Below, piece after piece: positions 44,848 through 52,759 of a stretch of DNA of 64,000 bases. The DNA is from Christiangramia crocea (GTDB lineage: Bacteria > Bacteroidota > Bacteroidia > Flavobacteriales > Flavobacteriaceae). Position 1 is the stretch's first letter, and the number at the start of each line of letters is the position of its first letter. Under the pieces are notes generated by a model, which ran no database searches, had not been told where the DNA came from, and saw only the letters and a list, made by a program, of their open reading frames with translations. The position numbers and the translations under genes are program-made. The stretch spans positions 61,217 through 125,216 of the forward strand of contig NZ_JAJSON010000012.1 of assembly GCF_022410465.1 (NCBI RefSeq), given 5' to 3'.

Positions 44848-46395
44848 ATGGCTGAAGATTTAAAAACACTTCGTTTGATCCTGGGAGACCAGTTGAACCA
44901 TCAGCATAGCTGGTTTCAGGCAGAACCAGAGAACACTACCTATGTGATGATGGAAATGAGGCAGGAAACAGATTATGTGGTTCATCATATCCAAAAAGTT
45001 ATTGGCTTCTTCAGTTCTATGCGGAATTTCGCCGAATTTCTTAAGGAAAAAGGACATGATGTTATTTACTTCAAAATAAATGATAAGAACAACGAACAGG
45101 ACCTGGAAAAGAATTTAAAAAGACTGATCTCAGAAGGAAATTTTGAAAAATTCGAATACCAGCTTCCCGATGAATATAGGCTGGATGAGCAGTTAAAGAA
45201 AATTTGCAAAGGGCTGAATATTGAGACCGAAGCTTTTGATACCGAACATTTTTTTACCAGGCGGGATGACCTGGAAAAGTTTTTTAAAGGAAAGAAACAG
45301 CTTACTATGGAGTACTTCTACCGGGATATGCGTAAAAAACACAACATCCTGATGCTGGACTCTGGGAATCCTGAAGGCGGAAAATGGAATTTTGACAAAT
45401 CTAACCGAAAGAAATGGAAGGCTGAGCCTGAAATCCCTCATGAAAGAGGTTTCAGAAAGGATGTTTCGGGTATCCTTGAAGAGATAAATAAAGCAGGAAT
45501 CAAAACCATGGGGAAGGTGAATGAGAAAAGTTTTAACTGGCCCACTTCCCGGGAAGATTCTCTATCGGTTTTGAATTATTTCTGCAAAAACCTGCTGATA
45601 CATTTCGGCGATTTCCAGGATGCAATGCATACTAACGAGGCCTATTTATTTCATTCCCGCCTTTCTTTCAGCCTTAACACGAAGATGATAAGCCCGAAAG
45701 AAGTTACCGATAGCGCGGTTGACTATTATTATAAACATAAGGATGAGATCGATATTTCCCAGATAGAAGGTTTTATTAGGCAAATACTGGGCTGGAGAGA
45801 ATATATGCGAGGGATCTACTGGAAAGAAATGCCAGGTTACGCGAGAAGTAATAAGCTGCGAAACCAAAATGATCTTCCTCCTTTCTACTGGGATGCTGAG
45901 ACTAAAATGAATTGTCTTCATCATTCCATAAAGAACAGCCTTGAAAATGCCTATGCTCACCATATTCAGCGTTTGATGATCACCGGAAATTATGCGCTTT
46001 TAACCCAAACGCATCCTGATGAAGTAGACAAATGGTACCTGGGAATCTATATTGATGCTATTGAGTGGGTAGAAATAACCAATACCCGTGGAATGAGCCA
46101 GTTTGCAGATGGAGGCCTGGTGGCAACCAAACCCTACGTTTCAAGCGGTAGTTATATCAATAAAATGAGTAATTATTGCACAAACTGCCATTATAAGGTG
46201 AATAAAAAAATCGAAGAAGATGCCTGCCCTTTTAACAGTCTTTACTGGAATTTCCTGGATGTAAACCGGGAAGAATTCAGTAAAAATCAAAGGATGAATA
46301 TGATGATGAGCCTGCTTGATAAAAAGGATTCTGAAGAAATGGAAAAGATCAGAAAAAGAGCTGCCAGCATTATTGAGCATCCCTCTGATTTTTAA
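44848..46395 (+). CDS. iron-sulfur bacterial cryptochrome / (6-4) photolyase (FeS-BCP)
   Basis: 515 residues. N-terminal DUF-like LRLILGDQLNHQHSWF is the FeS-BCP start. Four Cys ligands for the [4Fe-4S] cluster are present: Cys356, Cys444, Cys447 and Cys460, with spacings of 88, 3 and 13 that fit those I recall for Agrobacterium PhrB. FAD-binding region: ILGWREYMRGIYW and the HHIQRLMITGNYALL helix. It repairs (6-4) photoproducts using FAD, a lumazine antenna and the cluster. Expected to be co-transcribed with the flavin reductase through the cryptochrome remnant. Confidence 0.93.
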   Translation: MAEDLKTLRLILGDQLNHQHSWFQAEPENTTYVMMEMRQETDYVVHHIQKVIGFFSSMRNFAEFLKEKGHDVIYFKINDKNNEQDLEKNLKRLISEGNFEKFEYQLPDEYRLDEQLKKICKGLNIETEAFDTEHFFTRRDDLEKFFKGKKQLTMEYFYRDMRKKHNILMLDSGNPEGGKWNFDKSNRKKWKAEPEIPHERGFRKDVSGILEEINKAGIKTMGKVNEKSFNWPTSREDSLSVLNYFCKNLLIHFGDFQDAMHTNEAYLFHSRLSFSLNTKMISPKEVTDSAVDYYYKHKDEIDISQIEGFIRQILGWREYMRGIYWKEMPGYARSNKLRNQNDLPPFYWDAETKMNCLHHSIKNSLENAYAHHIQRLMITGNYALLTQTHPDEVDKWYLGIYIDAIEWVEITNTRGMSQFADGGLVATKPYVSSGSYINKMSNYCTNCHYKVNKKIEEDACPFNSLYWNFLDVNREEFSKNQRMNMMMSLLDKKDSEEMEKIRKRAASIIEHPSDF

Positions 46396-46544
46396 TAACT
46401 AACGTTAAATCAAGGTTAAATGCCGTGTTACAGGGGAGTCGATTATCTAAATTAGTATGAGAATTAACCAACATTTTAACTGACTTATATTTAATATTAA
46501 CCAACAACAGCCTTTTTTTTAGGTTGTTCAAAAATCAACCTGAC

Positions 46545-46700
46545 ATGAGAGATTTAATTTGGCTTATTATCGTTTTGCTGGTAATTGGTTGGCTTGTAGG
46601 GTATTTTGCTTTCCCAGATCTTGGAAGCATTATTCACATCCTCATAGTACTTGCCGTTATAATGATCCTTTACAAATTATTGACCGGACGAAGACTTTAA
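46545..46700 (+). CDS. lmo0937-type small membrane protein (51 aa)
   Basis: Starts MRDLIWLIIVLLVIGWLVGY, has two membrane helices separated by FPDLGSIIH and ends LLTGRRL. This double-helix hairpin with a conserved G-x-IIH(I/L)L and terminal GR matches the lmo0937 family, often stress-induced. A terminator follows at 46722. Too short for standard gene thresholds but well supported by pattern and terminator. Confidence 0.8.
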   Translation: MRDLIWLIIVLLVIGWLVGYFAFPDLGSIIHILIVLAVIMILYKLLTGRRL

Positions 46701-46721
46701 GAATTGAAATTTTTTAAGAAT

Positions 46722-46748
46722 ACCCTTTGAGCGATCAAAGGGTTTTTT
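46722..46748 (+). terminator. terminator of the small membrane protein gene
   Basis: ACCCTTTGA (46722-46730) pairs exactly with TCAAAGGGT (46735-46743), loop GCGA, then T6. Confidence 0.9.
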
Positions 46749-46779
46749 ATTTCTTAAATTAGTAGTGATAATCAGGTCT

Positions 46780-47538
46780 ATGTGGACATTAAATAAAAAG
46801 AAAGCGTTAGTCACGGGCGGCACAAAGGGAATTGGTCGTACTACAGTACTTGAATTTCTGGAACTGGGAGCCGAAGTACTGTTCACCTCCAGAAGTGAAG
46901 AAGATGTACAGCAATTCGAAAAAGAACTTCGTAATAAAGGTTTAAAAGCTCATGGTCTGGTTGCAGACTCCTCTAATAAAGAAGATCGTTTAAAGATAAA
47001 ATCATGGGTAGCTGAAAACTGGAAACAGCTTGATATTCTTGTTCATAATGCCGGCATCAATATTCGCCGAAAAGCGATTGATTATTCAGATGAAGAATTC
47101 AGAAAGGTTCTTGAGATCAACCTGATCTCTCCATTTGAACTCAGCCGATTATTGCATCCTTTTCTTAAGGAATCAGCCAGGGCATCCATTATTAATGTAT
47201 CCTCTTCTGCCGCTAATCAGGATGTGGGGACGGGAGTTCCATATGCCATGTCAAAATCCGGATTACTTCAGCAAACAAGAAGCCTGGCTGCAGAGTGGGC
47301 TGAAGATGGAATAAGAGTAAATGCTGTTTCCCCATGGTTCACCAGAACTCCGCTAACAGAAGGCTACCTTAATCAGGAAGAGAAACTGAAGGCCATTTTA
47401 GACCGTACTCCCCTGAAAAGAGTAGCAGAGGCAACCGAGATATCGGCGGTCATATCCTTCCTGGCCATGGAAAAATCATCCTTCATCACGGGACAGAATA
47501 TTATTGCCGATGGAGGTATGAGTATTAAAGCAATATAA
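46780..47538 (+). CDS. SDR-family oxidoreductase (tropinone-reductase-like)
   Basis: 252 residues from the ATG at 46780 (a GTG 15 bp up is less likely). Rossmann VTGGTKGIGR (11-20), NNAG-equivalent LVHNAGIN, catalytic Ser in INVSSSAAN and YxxxK in YAMSKSG, and cofactor tail GQNIIADGGMSI. Classical SDR using NAD(P)H; SSAANQDVGTG is the tropinone-reductase-like variant. Substrate unknown. The lipoprotein gene follows 23 bp later. Confidence 0.9.
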   Translation: MWTLNKKKALVTGGTKGIGRTTVLEFLELGAEVLFTSRSEEDVQQFEKELRNKGLKAHGLVADSSNKEDRLKIKSWVAENWKQLDILVHNAGINIRRKAIDYSDEEFRKVLEINLISPFELSRLLHPFLKESARASIINVSSSAANQDVGTGVPYAMSKSGLLQQTRSLAAEWAEDGIRVNAVSPWFTRTPLTEGYLNQEEKLKAILDRTPLKRVAEATEISAVISFLAMEKSSFITGQNIIADGGMSIKAI

Positions 47539-47561
47539 ACCAACAACTAAAAATTGACCAT

Positions 47562-48233
47562 ATGAAAAAAACAATCACACTAATTCTACTGTCTCTTACA
47601 GTAATTGCCTGTAACCAGGAAAAGAAGAAAAAAGAAGAAGTAGCCGGAGATCCCAATCTCGAAGTCCATGAAAAAATTGCCATGGCCAACGGATTTGAAA
47701 AATTCGACAGCATAAACAAGATCAATTTTACCTTTAATGTAAAAGTAAATGATACCCTTCGTTCTCAAAGGCGCTGGTCATGGAACATCAAAACCGATAA
47801 AATAAGCCTTACCGAAAAGGACAGTACGATGAGCTATACAAAAAAGGATAGCCTTGCTGAAGACAAAAAATATATAGATCGCAGATTTGTAAATGACTCT
47901 TACTGGCTGCTTTTCCCCTACCAGTTAAAATGGTCTGATGCTGAGTTCAGTGAAGTAAAGACTGCCAAAGCTCCTATAAGTGAAAAAGAGATGAAAATGC
48001 TAACCGTAAGCTATCCTTCTGAAGGCGGCTATACACCTGGCGACAGCTATGACATTTATTTTGATGAAGATTATATGATAAGAGAATGGGTCTATAAATC
48101 TTCAGACGGGCAAAGGGAATCTCCTTCAACCTGGGAAGATTATAAAGATTTTGACGGGATAAAGATCGCCACCATGCATAAATCCAAGGATGGCAACTTT
48201 GAGCTGTTCTTCTCGGATATTTCAGTGGAATAG
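47562..48233 (+). CDS. hypothetical lipoprotein
   Basis: 223 residues with lipobox LTVIAC (Cys17). After a Lys/Glu-rich linker comes a beta-rich domain: INKINFTFNVKVNDTLRSQR, WSWNIKTDKISLTEKD, FPYQLKWSDAEF and YDIYFDEDYMIREWVYKSSD. The pattern of a strand-rich sheet with a late W-x-Y-K segment recalls LolA-like periplasmic lipoprotein-carrier folds and related uncharacterised families of Bacteroidota, but I cannot name one. Possibly co-transcribed with the SDR gene. Confidence 0.75.
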   Translation: MKKTITLILLSLTVIACNQEKKKKEEVAGDPNLEVHEKIAMANGFEKFDSINKINFTFNVKVNDTLRSQRRWSWNIKTDKISLTEKDSTMSYTKKDSLAEDKKYIDRRFVNDSYWLLFPYQLKWSDAEFSEVKTAKAPISEKEMKMLTVSYPSEGGYTPGDSYDIYFDEDYMIREWVYKSSDGQRESPSTWEDYKDFDGIKIATMHKSKDGNFELFFSDISVE

Positions 48234-48542
48234 AAGAGGATAGCTTAAAGGTTTTTACAAAAAAAGGCAGACAGAATTGAAGGCATTATCGGCTTCACTG
48301 TGGGTATTGCCATGAAGATATTTCATGGGATTAAACTCGGCTGCACTATGAACGTGCATATGGGTTAGTCCCTGCAATACCATTCTTTCAGGTCTATCAA
48401 ACTATCTTCGGCCGCAGGCAGAGCCAGGACGCCATCTTCCTCATCCTTTATCCTTTTCTCTGAAACCACGATGACCTTATCACTAGCCCTTAGCTTCGAA
48501 AAGATAAATGGCCAGTGCGGCTAAAAACAGTTTTCTCCTTGC
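48234..48542. other. 309-bp gap with possible coding relic
   Basis: No full gene. On the minus strand, 48255-48383 is open for 42 codons (MVLQGLTHMHVHSAAEFNPM, then KYLHGNTHSEADN...), and another frame just upstream reads LRASDKVIVVSEKRIKDEED, suggesting a frame-broken relic. Several stops separate the frames. No family is assigned with confidence; the His/Asp-rich piece could be from a metal-dependent hydrolase. No promoter or terminator is seen. Confidence 0.35.
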
Positions 48543-49682
48543 CTAGTTATTTAAGAAATCTATAATGGTTTTTGAGATATGTTCGATCTGATCATCTTCC
48601 AGTTCAGTATGCATAGGAAGGGAAATAACCTCTTTCACCAGCTGATTGGTTACCGAAAAATCTGCTTCATTATATCTTTCATCTGTATATGCCTTCTGAA
48701 GGTGTAACGGGATAGGATAATAGATCCCGAATGGAATTCCCTTTTCCTGAAGGTGTTTTGCAAGTGCATCCCTTTTCCCATTTTTGATCTTCAGGGTATA
48801 CTGATGATAAACATGGGTGCTGGAATCCCCAGTGCGAACAGGTGTTTCAATGCTTTCCTCACCTTCAAAGGCTTTGTTATACTTTGCTGCGGCTTCTTTT
48901 CGGGCTTCATTATATTTATCCAGATTTGGAAGTTTCGCTCTTAAAACGGCAGCCTGAAAGCTGTCCAGCCTGGAATTCACCCCAACCACATCATGATGAT
49001 ACCGCTCGTACATGCCGTGATTCACCACTCCTCTTATGATATGTGCCAGTTGATCATTATTGGTAAAGATAGCTCCCCCATCGCCATAACATCCAAGATT
49101 CTTGGAAGGAAAGAACGAGGTTGCCGCTACATCCCCTATAGTCCCCACCTTCATGGTTTTGCCTTCTTTTGAATGATAGTTGGCACCAATGGCCTGTGCA
49201 TTATCTTCTATCACATAAAGATCATGTTCCCTTGCAATTTCCATTATCGCATCCATATCGGCTGGCTGCCCGAAAAGGTGAACAGGTACAATAGCTTTGG
49301 TCTTAGGAGTAATCGCCCTTTTGATCTCTTCAGGGTCTATGTTGAAGGTTACCGGGTCTACATCTACCAACACGGGAGTAAGCTGAAGCAGTGCGATAAC
49401 CTCTGCCGTCGCCGCAAAAGTGAAATCGGCAGTGATCACCTCATCACCGGGTTTCAGACCGAGGCCCATCATGGCGATCTGAAGAGCGTCTGTTCCATTA
49501 GCGCAGGGGATCACATGTTTCACTCCCAGGTACTCTTCCAGTTCCTTTTGGAAAGCATGAACCTGTGGCCCGTTTATAAAGGATGTATCTTCAAGCACCT
49601 CATGCAAGGAATCATTCACTTGTTTTTTTATACCTTCATACTGACCCTTAAGGTCAACCATTTGAATCTTTTTCATTTGCAA
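48543..49682 (-). CDS. DegT/DnrJ/EryC1/StrS-family sugar aminotransferase
   Basis: 379 residues. PLP fold type I: KHVIPCANGTDALQIAM, EVITADFTFAATAEVI, VHLFGQPADMDAI, VIEDNAQAIGANYHSK and PLP Lys194 in SFFPSKNLGCYGDGGA; NSRLDSFQAA and YYPIPLHLQ follow. Such enzymes aminate a keto-sugar nucleotide for LPS, O-antigen or glycan synthesis. Starts at residue 1 or 3 (both Met). The neighbouring divergent kdtA makes an LPS link likely but is not proof. Confidence 0.92.
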   Translation of the reverse strand: MQMKKIQMVDLKGQYEGIKKQVNDSLHEVLEDTSFINGPQVHAFQKELEEYLGVKHVIPCANGTDALQIAMMGLGLKPGDEVITADFTFAATAEVIALLQLTPVLVDVDPVTFNIDPEEIKRAITPKTKAIVPVHLFGQPADMDAIMEIAREHDLYVIEDNAQAIGANYHSKEGKTMKVGTIGDVAATSFFPSKNLGCYGDGGAIFTNNDQLAHIIRGVVNHGMYERYHHDVVGVNSRLDSFQAAVLRAKLPNLDKYNEARKEAAAKYNKAFEGEESIETPVRTGDSSTHVYHQYTLKIKNGKRDALAKHLQEKGIPFGIYYPIPLHLQKAYTDERYNEADFSVTNQLVKEVISLPMHTELEDDQIEHISKTIIDFLNN

Positions 49683-49770
49683 TATTTTTCAGGTCTACGA
49701 AAATACAAAATATAGACCCTACTAACAATCCATTTGAAAGGCCTATTTTAGCAAACAGAAGTTTTTTAGT

Positions 49771-50994
49771 GTGCAGCGAGTCTACAACTTATTGGTCAAT
49801 TTAACCGGCGTCGTACTTAAATCGGCAGCCTATTTCAGCAAAAAGCTTAAGGAATTTACTGAAGGACGCAGGGATCTTTTTCCAAAACTGGAAAAGGCCA
49901 TCGACCCTTCTAAAGACCATATCTGGGTACATGCAGCTTCGCTCGGGGAGTTTGAGATGGCTGTCCCGGTATTAAAAATGCTAAAAAATAAATATCCGGA
50001 GCATAAAATCATCGTGAGTTTCTTTTCCCCTTCCGGTTATAAGAATAAGAAAAAGCATCCCCTTGTAGATCACTTTACCTACCTCCCCCTTGACAGTAAA
50101 AAGAATGCACGAAAATTTCTGGATATTATTCAGCCTGAAATGGCTTTTTTCATTAAGTATGATTTCTGGCCGAATTTTCTGAATGAATTAAAGGCAGGAA
50201 AGGTAAGGACCTTTCTGGTTTCCGGTGTTTTCCGAAAAGATCAGGCTTTTTTCAAGATATACGGAAAATGGATGAGATCTGCCCTCGAAGCCTTTGAACA
50301 TTTCTTCGTCCAGAATAAGGAATCTGAAGAATTACTCAATTCCATAGGTTTTGAAAATGTAACCGTGGCCGGAGATACTCGTTTTGACCGGGTGGCTGCG
50401 CAAATTGAAGCAGATAATAAGATAGACTTCATAGAAGACTTTAAGGATGATCAGTTACTCGTGGTTTGCGGAAGTACCTGGCCGGAAGATGAAGACTTGA
50501 TGCTGGATTTCATCAATAATTCCAGTAGTATAAAGTTCATTATCGCGCCTCATGAAATAAAACCTGAAAAAGTTGAAAAGCTCAGGCGGCATATCAGTAT
50601 TCCGGTGATAAAGTACTCAGAAAAAGAAGACAGGAATTTAAAAAATTACCGGGTGCTTATTCTGGACACTATCGGACTACTGGGAAGAGCCTATAGTTAT
50701 GCAAATATCGCTTATGTGGGTGGTGCAGCAGGAAATACCGGGCTCCACAATGTCCTGGAACCAGCCACCTTCGGTATTCCCATCCTTATCGGAAGGAACT
50801 TTGAAAAATTCCCCGAAGCCCAAAGACTGAGACAGCTCGCCGGCCTGTTCTCGGTAAAAGACAAAGATGAATTTACAGCCATAATGACAAGTTTGTATAC
50901 CGATACAGACTTCAGAAGAAAGACCGGGATGATATCCGGGCATTTCATCAATAGCAATACCGGGGCTACCCGTATTTTAGAGGAGTACCTGTAA
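49771..50994 (+). CDS. kdtA: 3-deoxy-D-manno-octulosonic acid transferase
   Basis: Adds Kdo to the lipid A precursor. 407 residues from a GTG start at 49771. N-terminal membrane-associating segment, then WVHAASLGEFEMAVPVLK, FFIKYDFWPNFL, LVSGVFRKDQAFFK, VAGDTRFDRV and the GT-B nucleotide-binding FVGG-type AYVGGAAGNTGLHNVLEPA. Flavobacteria usually carry one Kdo transferase. It complements lpxK at 36344. Confidence 0.95.
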   Translation: MQRVYNLLVNLTGVVLKSAAYFSKKLKEFTEGRRDLFPKLEKAIDPSKDHIWVHAASLGEFEMAVPVLKMLKNKYPEHKIIVSFFSPSGYKNKKKHPLVDHFTYLPLDSKKNARKFLDIIQPEMAFFIKYDFWPNFLNELKAGKVRTFLVSGVFRKDQAFFKIYGKWMRSALEAFEHFFVQNKESEELLNSIGFENVTVAGDTRFDRVAAQIEADNKIDFIEDFKDDQLLVVCGSTWPEDEDLMLDFINNSSSIKFIIAPHEIKPEKVEKLRRHISIPVIKYSEKEDRNLKNYRVLILDTIGLLGRAYSYANIAYVGGAAGNTGLHNVLEPATFGIPILIGRNFEKFPEAQRLRQLAGLFSVKDKDEFTAIMTSLYTDTDFRRKTGMISGHFINSNTGATRILEEYL

Positions 50995-51102
50995 ATTACA
51001 GGTTTTAGAAACGTTAACATTTAGTGCTAAAAAAGCTTAAAATAAGAACGTCCAATGCCTTTTAATTGTAATTTCGGTCTTTAATAACCAAAAACTACTA
51101 AC

Positions 51103-51336
51103 ATGAAACGTTTATCAATCTTAGCAGCTATGCTGCTTATGTTCGCCTCTGTACTAACTTCTTGCAGGGAAACCAAAGAAAAGGAAACCATCGTAAAAGA
51201 GGTGGAAGTTGAAAAGAAAGTTGACACTCCTGAAGAAGAAAGAGAAGGAATACTTGAAAGAACCGCCAAAGAGGTGGATAAGGAAGTAAATGAGGAGATC
51301 AACGAAGAGATCGAAAAAATAGGAGACGATAACTAA
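51103..51336 (+). CDS. small acidic lipoprotein, CRE family member 1
   Basis: 77 residues. Signal MKRLSILAAMLLMFASVLTS and Cys21 followed by RET. The mature part is an alternating Lys/Glu coil (KEVEVEKKVDTPEEEREGIL), helical and strongly acidic toward the end. Resembles the two following genes in size, lipobox context (SCRE) and composition. No family recognised. First of three tandem genes; 37 bp to the next. Confidence 0.75.
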   Translation: MKRLSILAAMLLMFASVLTSCRETKEKETIVKEVEVEKKVDTPEEEREGILERTAKEVDKEVNEEINEEIEKIGDDN

Positions 51337-51373
51337 AAACCAATCTATAAACTACTAATTAAAATTTTTAATT

Positions 51374-51682
51374 ATGAAGAAGTTATTTTTAATGCTGGCT
51401 TTAATCCTGTCTGTAAGTGTTATTTATTCCTGCAGGGAAACTGCTGAGGATAGAGCAGACGATATGGAAGAAATGCATGAAGAAGGCGAAGACCATATGG
51501 ATGACATGGACGACATGGATGATATGAATGATGATAATAATCTAGGCGAAGATATTGAGCAGGCAGCTAATGATGCCGGAGACGCGGTAGAAAATGCCGC
51601 GAGAGAAACCGGAGAAGCTGTGGAAGGAGCAGCAGAAGAAGTTGAAGGTGAGATCGAAGAAGAAACCACTGACGATTATTAA
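51374..51682 (+). CDS. small acidic lipoprotein, CRE family member 2, Met/Asp-repeat
   Basis: 102 residues; lipobox VIYSC with Cys20 then RET. The mature part has an Asp/Met repeat (DMDDMDDMNDDNN, about 46-58) followed by amphipathic Ala/Glu repeats like late-embryogenesis or YtxH-type helices (NDAGDAVENAARETGEAVEG). The Met/Asp run could bind a soft metal or calcium, which is speculation. 37 bp after member 1, 12 bp before member 3. Confidence 0.75.
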   Translation: MKKLFLMLALILSVSVIYSCRETAEDRADDMEEMHEEGEDHMDDMDDMDDMNDDNNLGEDIEQAANDAGDAVENAARETGEAVEGAAEEVEGEIEEETTDDY

Positions 51683-51694
51683 AACAGATAAATT

Positions 51695-51832
51695 ATGAAA
51701 AAGTTGATCCTGTTACTGGCGCTTACATTTACTACTTCTGTAGTAATGACCTCATGCCGCGAAGAATCCAAAACCGAACAGGTTGCAGACGATGTTGAAG
51801 ATGCAGCCGAGGATGTGGCTGATGACATGTAA
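51695..51832 (+). CDS. small acidic lipoprotein, CRE family member 3 (45 aa)
   Basis: MKKLILLLALTFTTSVVMTS then Cys21-REE; the mature peptide is only 25 residues (QVADDVEDAAEDVADDM end), echoing the acidic Ala repeats of member 2. ATG at 51695, TAA at 51830-51832. Shorter than most gene callers accept, but the signal peptide, shared SCRE motif and 12-bp spacing support it. Confidence 0.7.
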   Translation: MKKLILLLALTFTTSVVMTSCREESKTEQVADDVEDAAEDVADDM

Positions 51833-51879
51833 TCGTAATACTACCAGTGTAGTACAGTAACAAGCTTATTAACCGGAAC

Positions 51880-51916
51880 AAGAACCCTTTTTTTTAAAAA
51901 AAGGGTTCTTTATTTT
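51880..51916. terminator. terminator between the lipoprotein array and the LexA-like regulator
   Basis: AAGAACCC-T8-A8-GGGTTCTT (51880-51911) is a perfect 32-bp palindrome followed by TATTTTTT on the plus strand, and it serves both convergent units. The regulator's stop codon starts at the right edge. Confidence 0.88.
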
Positions 51917-52677
51917 TTAAAGGATTTCAGTTCTTTTTTTAGTTCTTCCATTGATTGCTGAAGTTCCTGGAACAGGCCGCTGTTGGAAGGATTGTCCAGA
52001 TTAAAGGTAAGCTTGGAGTTTACCTGCCATATTTCCTGTATATCGTGAACATTGACCTCAAGTGGCAGATACTCTTCATTGAGAGATATAAGCAGAACCT
52101 TTGAAGGATCTGGCAACTTCTGGAGTTTCTTGACCAGTACCGAATCATACATCACCACAACATATACCCTGTTATTGCTGGCTTCTTCAATACTCGGCAC
52201 TGCCTTACCCATCACCCATTCTCCCGGCCTGTAGTCTGGAAGCATACTGTCCCCTTCTATCTGAAACCCACGGTAGGTAGCATTACGAAATTCTGGCAAT
52301 GGAATATCAAAAGCCGGAAGCTGATTGTACCACTCCACATCCTGGACATTATGTGGATAACCGGCTGCCGCCTTCTGGTTTACCAGCACGATATTCTCAT
52401 TGTCGGCATTATCTACGGTCACCACCTTGGGACTCACATCTCCTTTGGAGATCTTTAAATATTTCTGTCCGCTTTGTCCAAACAACCATAAGGGGTTTAT
52501 GGCGAACTGACGAAGGAGTTCCGCCACTACCTTTCCGGATAGTTTGGTTCTTCCTCTTTCAATATCGGCAGTTGAATTTTTGATCCCGAGCAGGGAGGCA
52601 AATTCGCTCTGAGTGTAATTATTCTCCTCTCTTACTTCTTTAAAGTGCTTAATTTCAATAGATCCGGGTGTGCCCAT
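51910..52677 (-). CDS. HTH / S24 LexA-like (CI-type) transcriptional regulator
   Basis: 255 residues. XRE HTH (about 8-62, VREENNYTQSEFASLLGIKN). Then an autocleavage-type region KAAAGY (Ala105-Gly106) and a LexA/S24 peptidase domain with Ser144 in EGDSMLPDY and Lys183 or 184 in DSVLVKKL. So it may self-cleave, as in SOS/CI repressors. C-terminal coiled coil of about 25 residues. No phage genes are near; an operator was not located. Confidence 0.9.
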   Translation of the reverse strand: MGTPGSIEIKHFKEVREENNYTQSEFASLLGIKNSTADIERGRTKLSGKVVAELLRQFAINPLWLFGQSGQKYLKISKGDVSPKVVTVDNADNENIVLVNQKAAAGYPHNVQDVEWYNQLPAFDIPLPEFRNATYRGFQIEGDSMLPDYRPGEWVMGKAVPSIEEASNNRVYVVVMYDSVLVKKLQKLPDPSKVLLISLNEEYLPLEVNVHDIQEIWQVNSKLTFNLDNPSNSGLFQELQQSMEELKKELKSFKK

Positions 52678-52759
52678 GTTTTTTTAATTAGGAATAATTC
52701 CAAAATTTAATCAAAAATATTGGATTTAATCCTATTTAGCTATAAAATCTTAGAAAAAT

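Noticed and set aside
46280..46340. ATGATGATGAGC run considered as a repeat
   Set aside because: It lies inside the photolyase coding region and encodes MNMMMSL in frame.
51485..51540. DMDDMDDM triplet-like run considered as a slippage or sequencing artefact
   Set aside because: The frame stays open on both sides and a signal peptide precedes it, so it reads as a genuine low-complexity segment.
51910..52677. CI-like regulator considered as a prophage marker
   Set aside because: No integrase, structural or lysis genes and no att repeats are seen around it.
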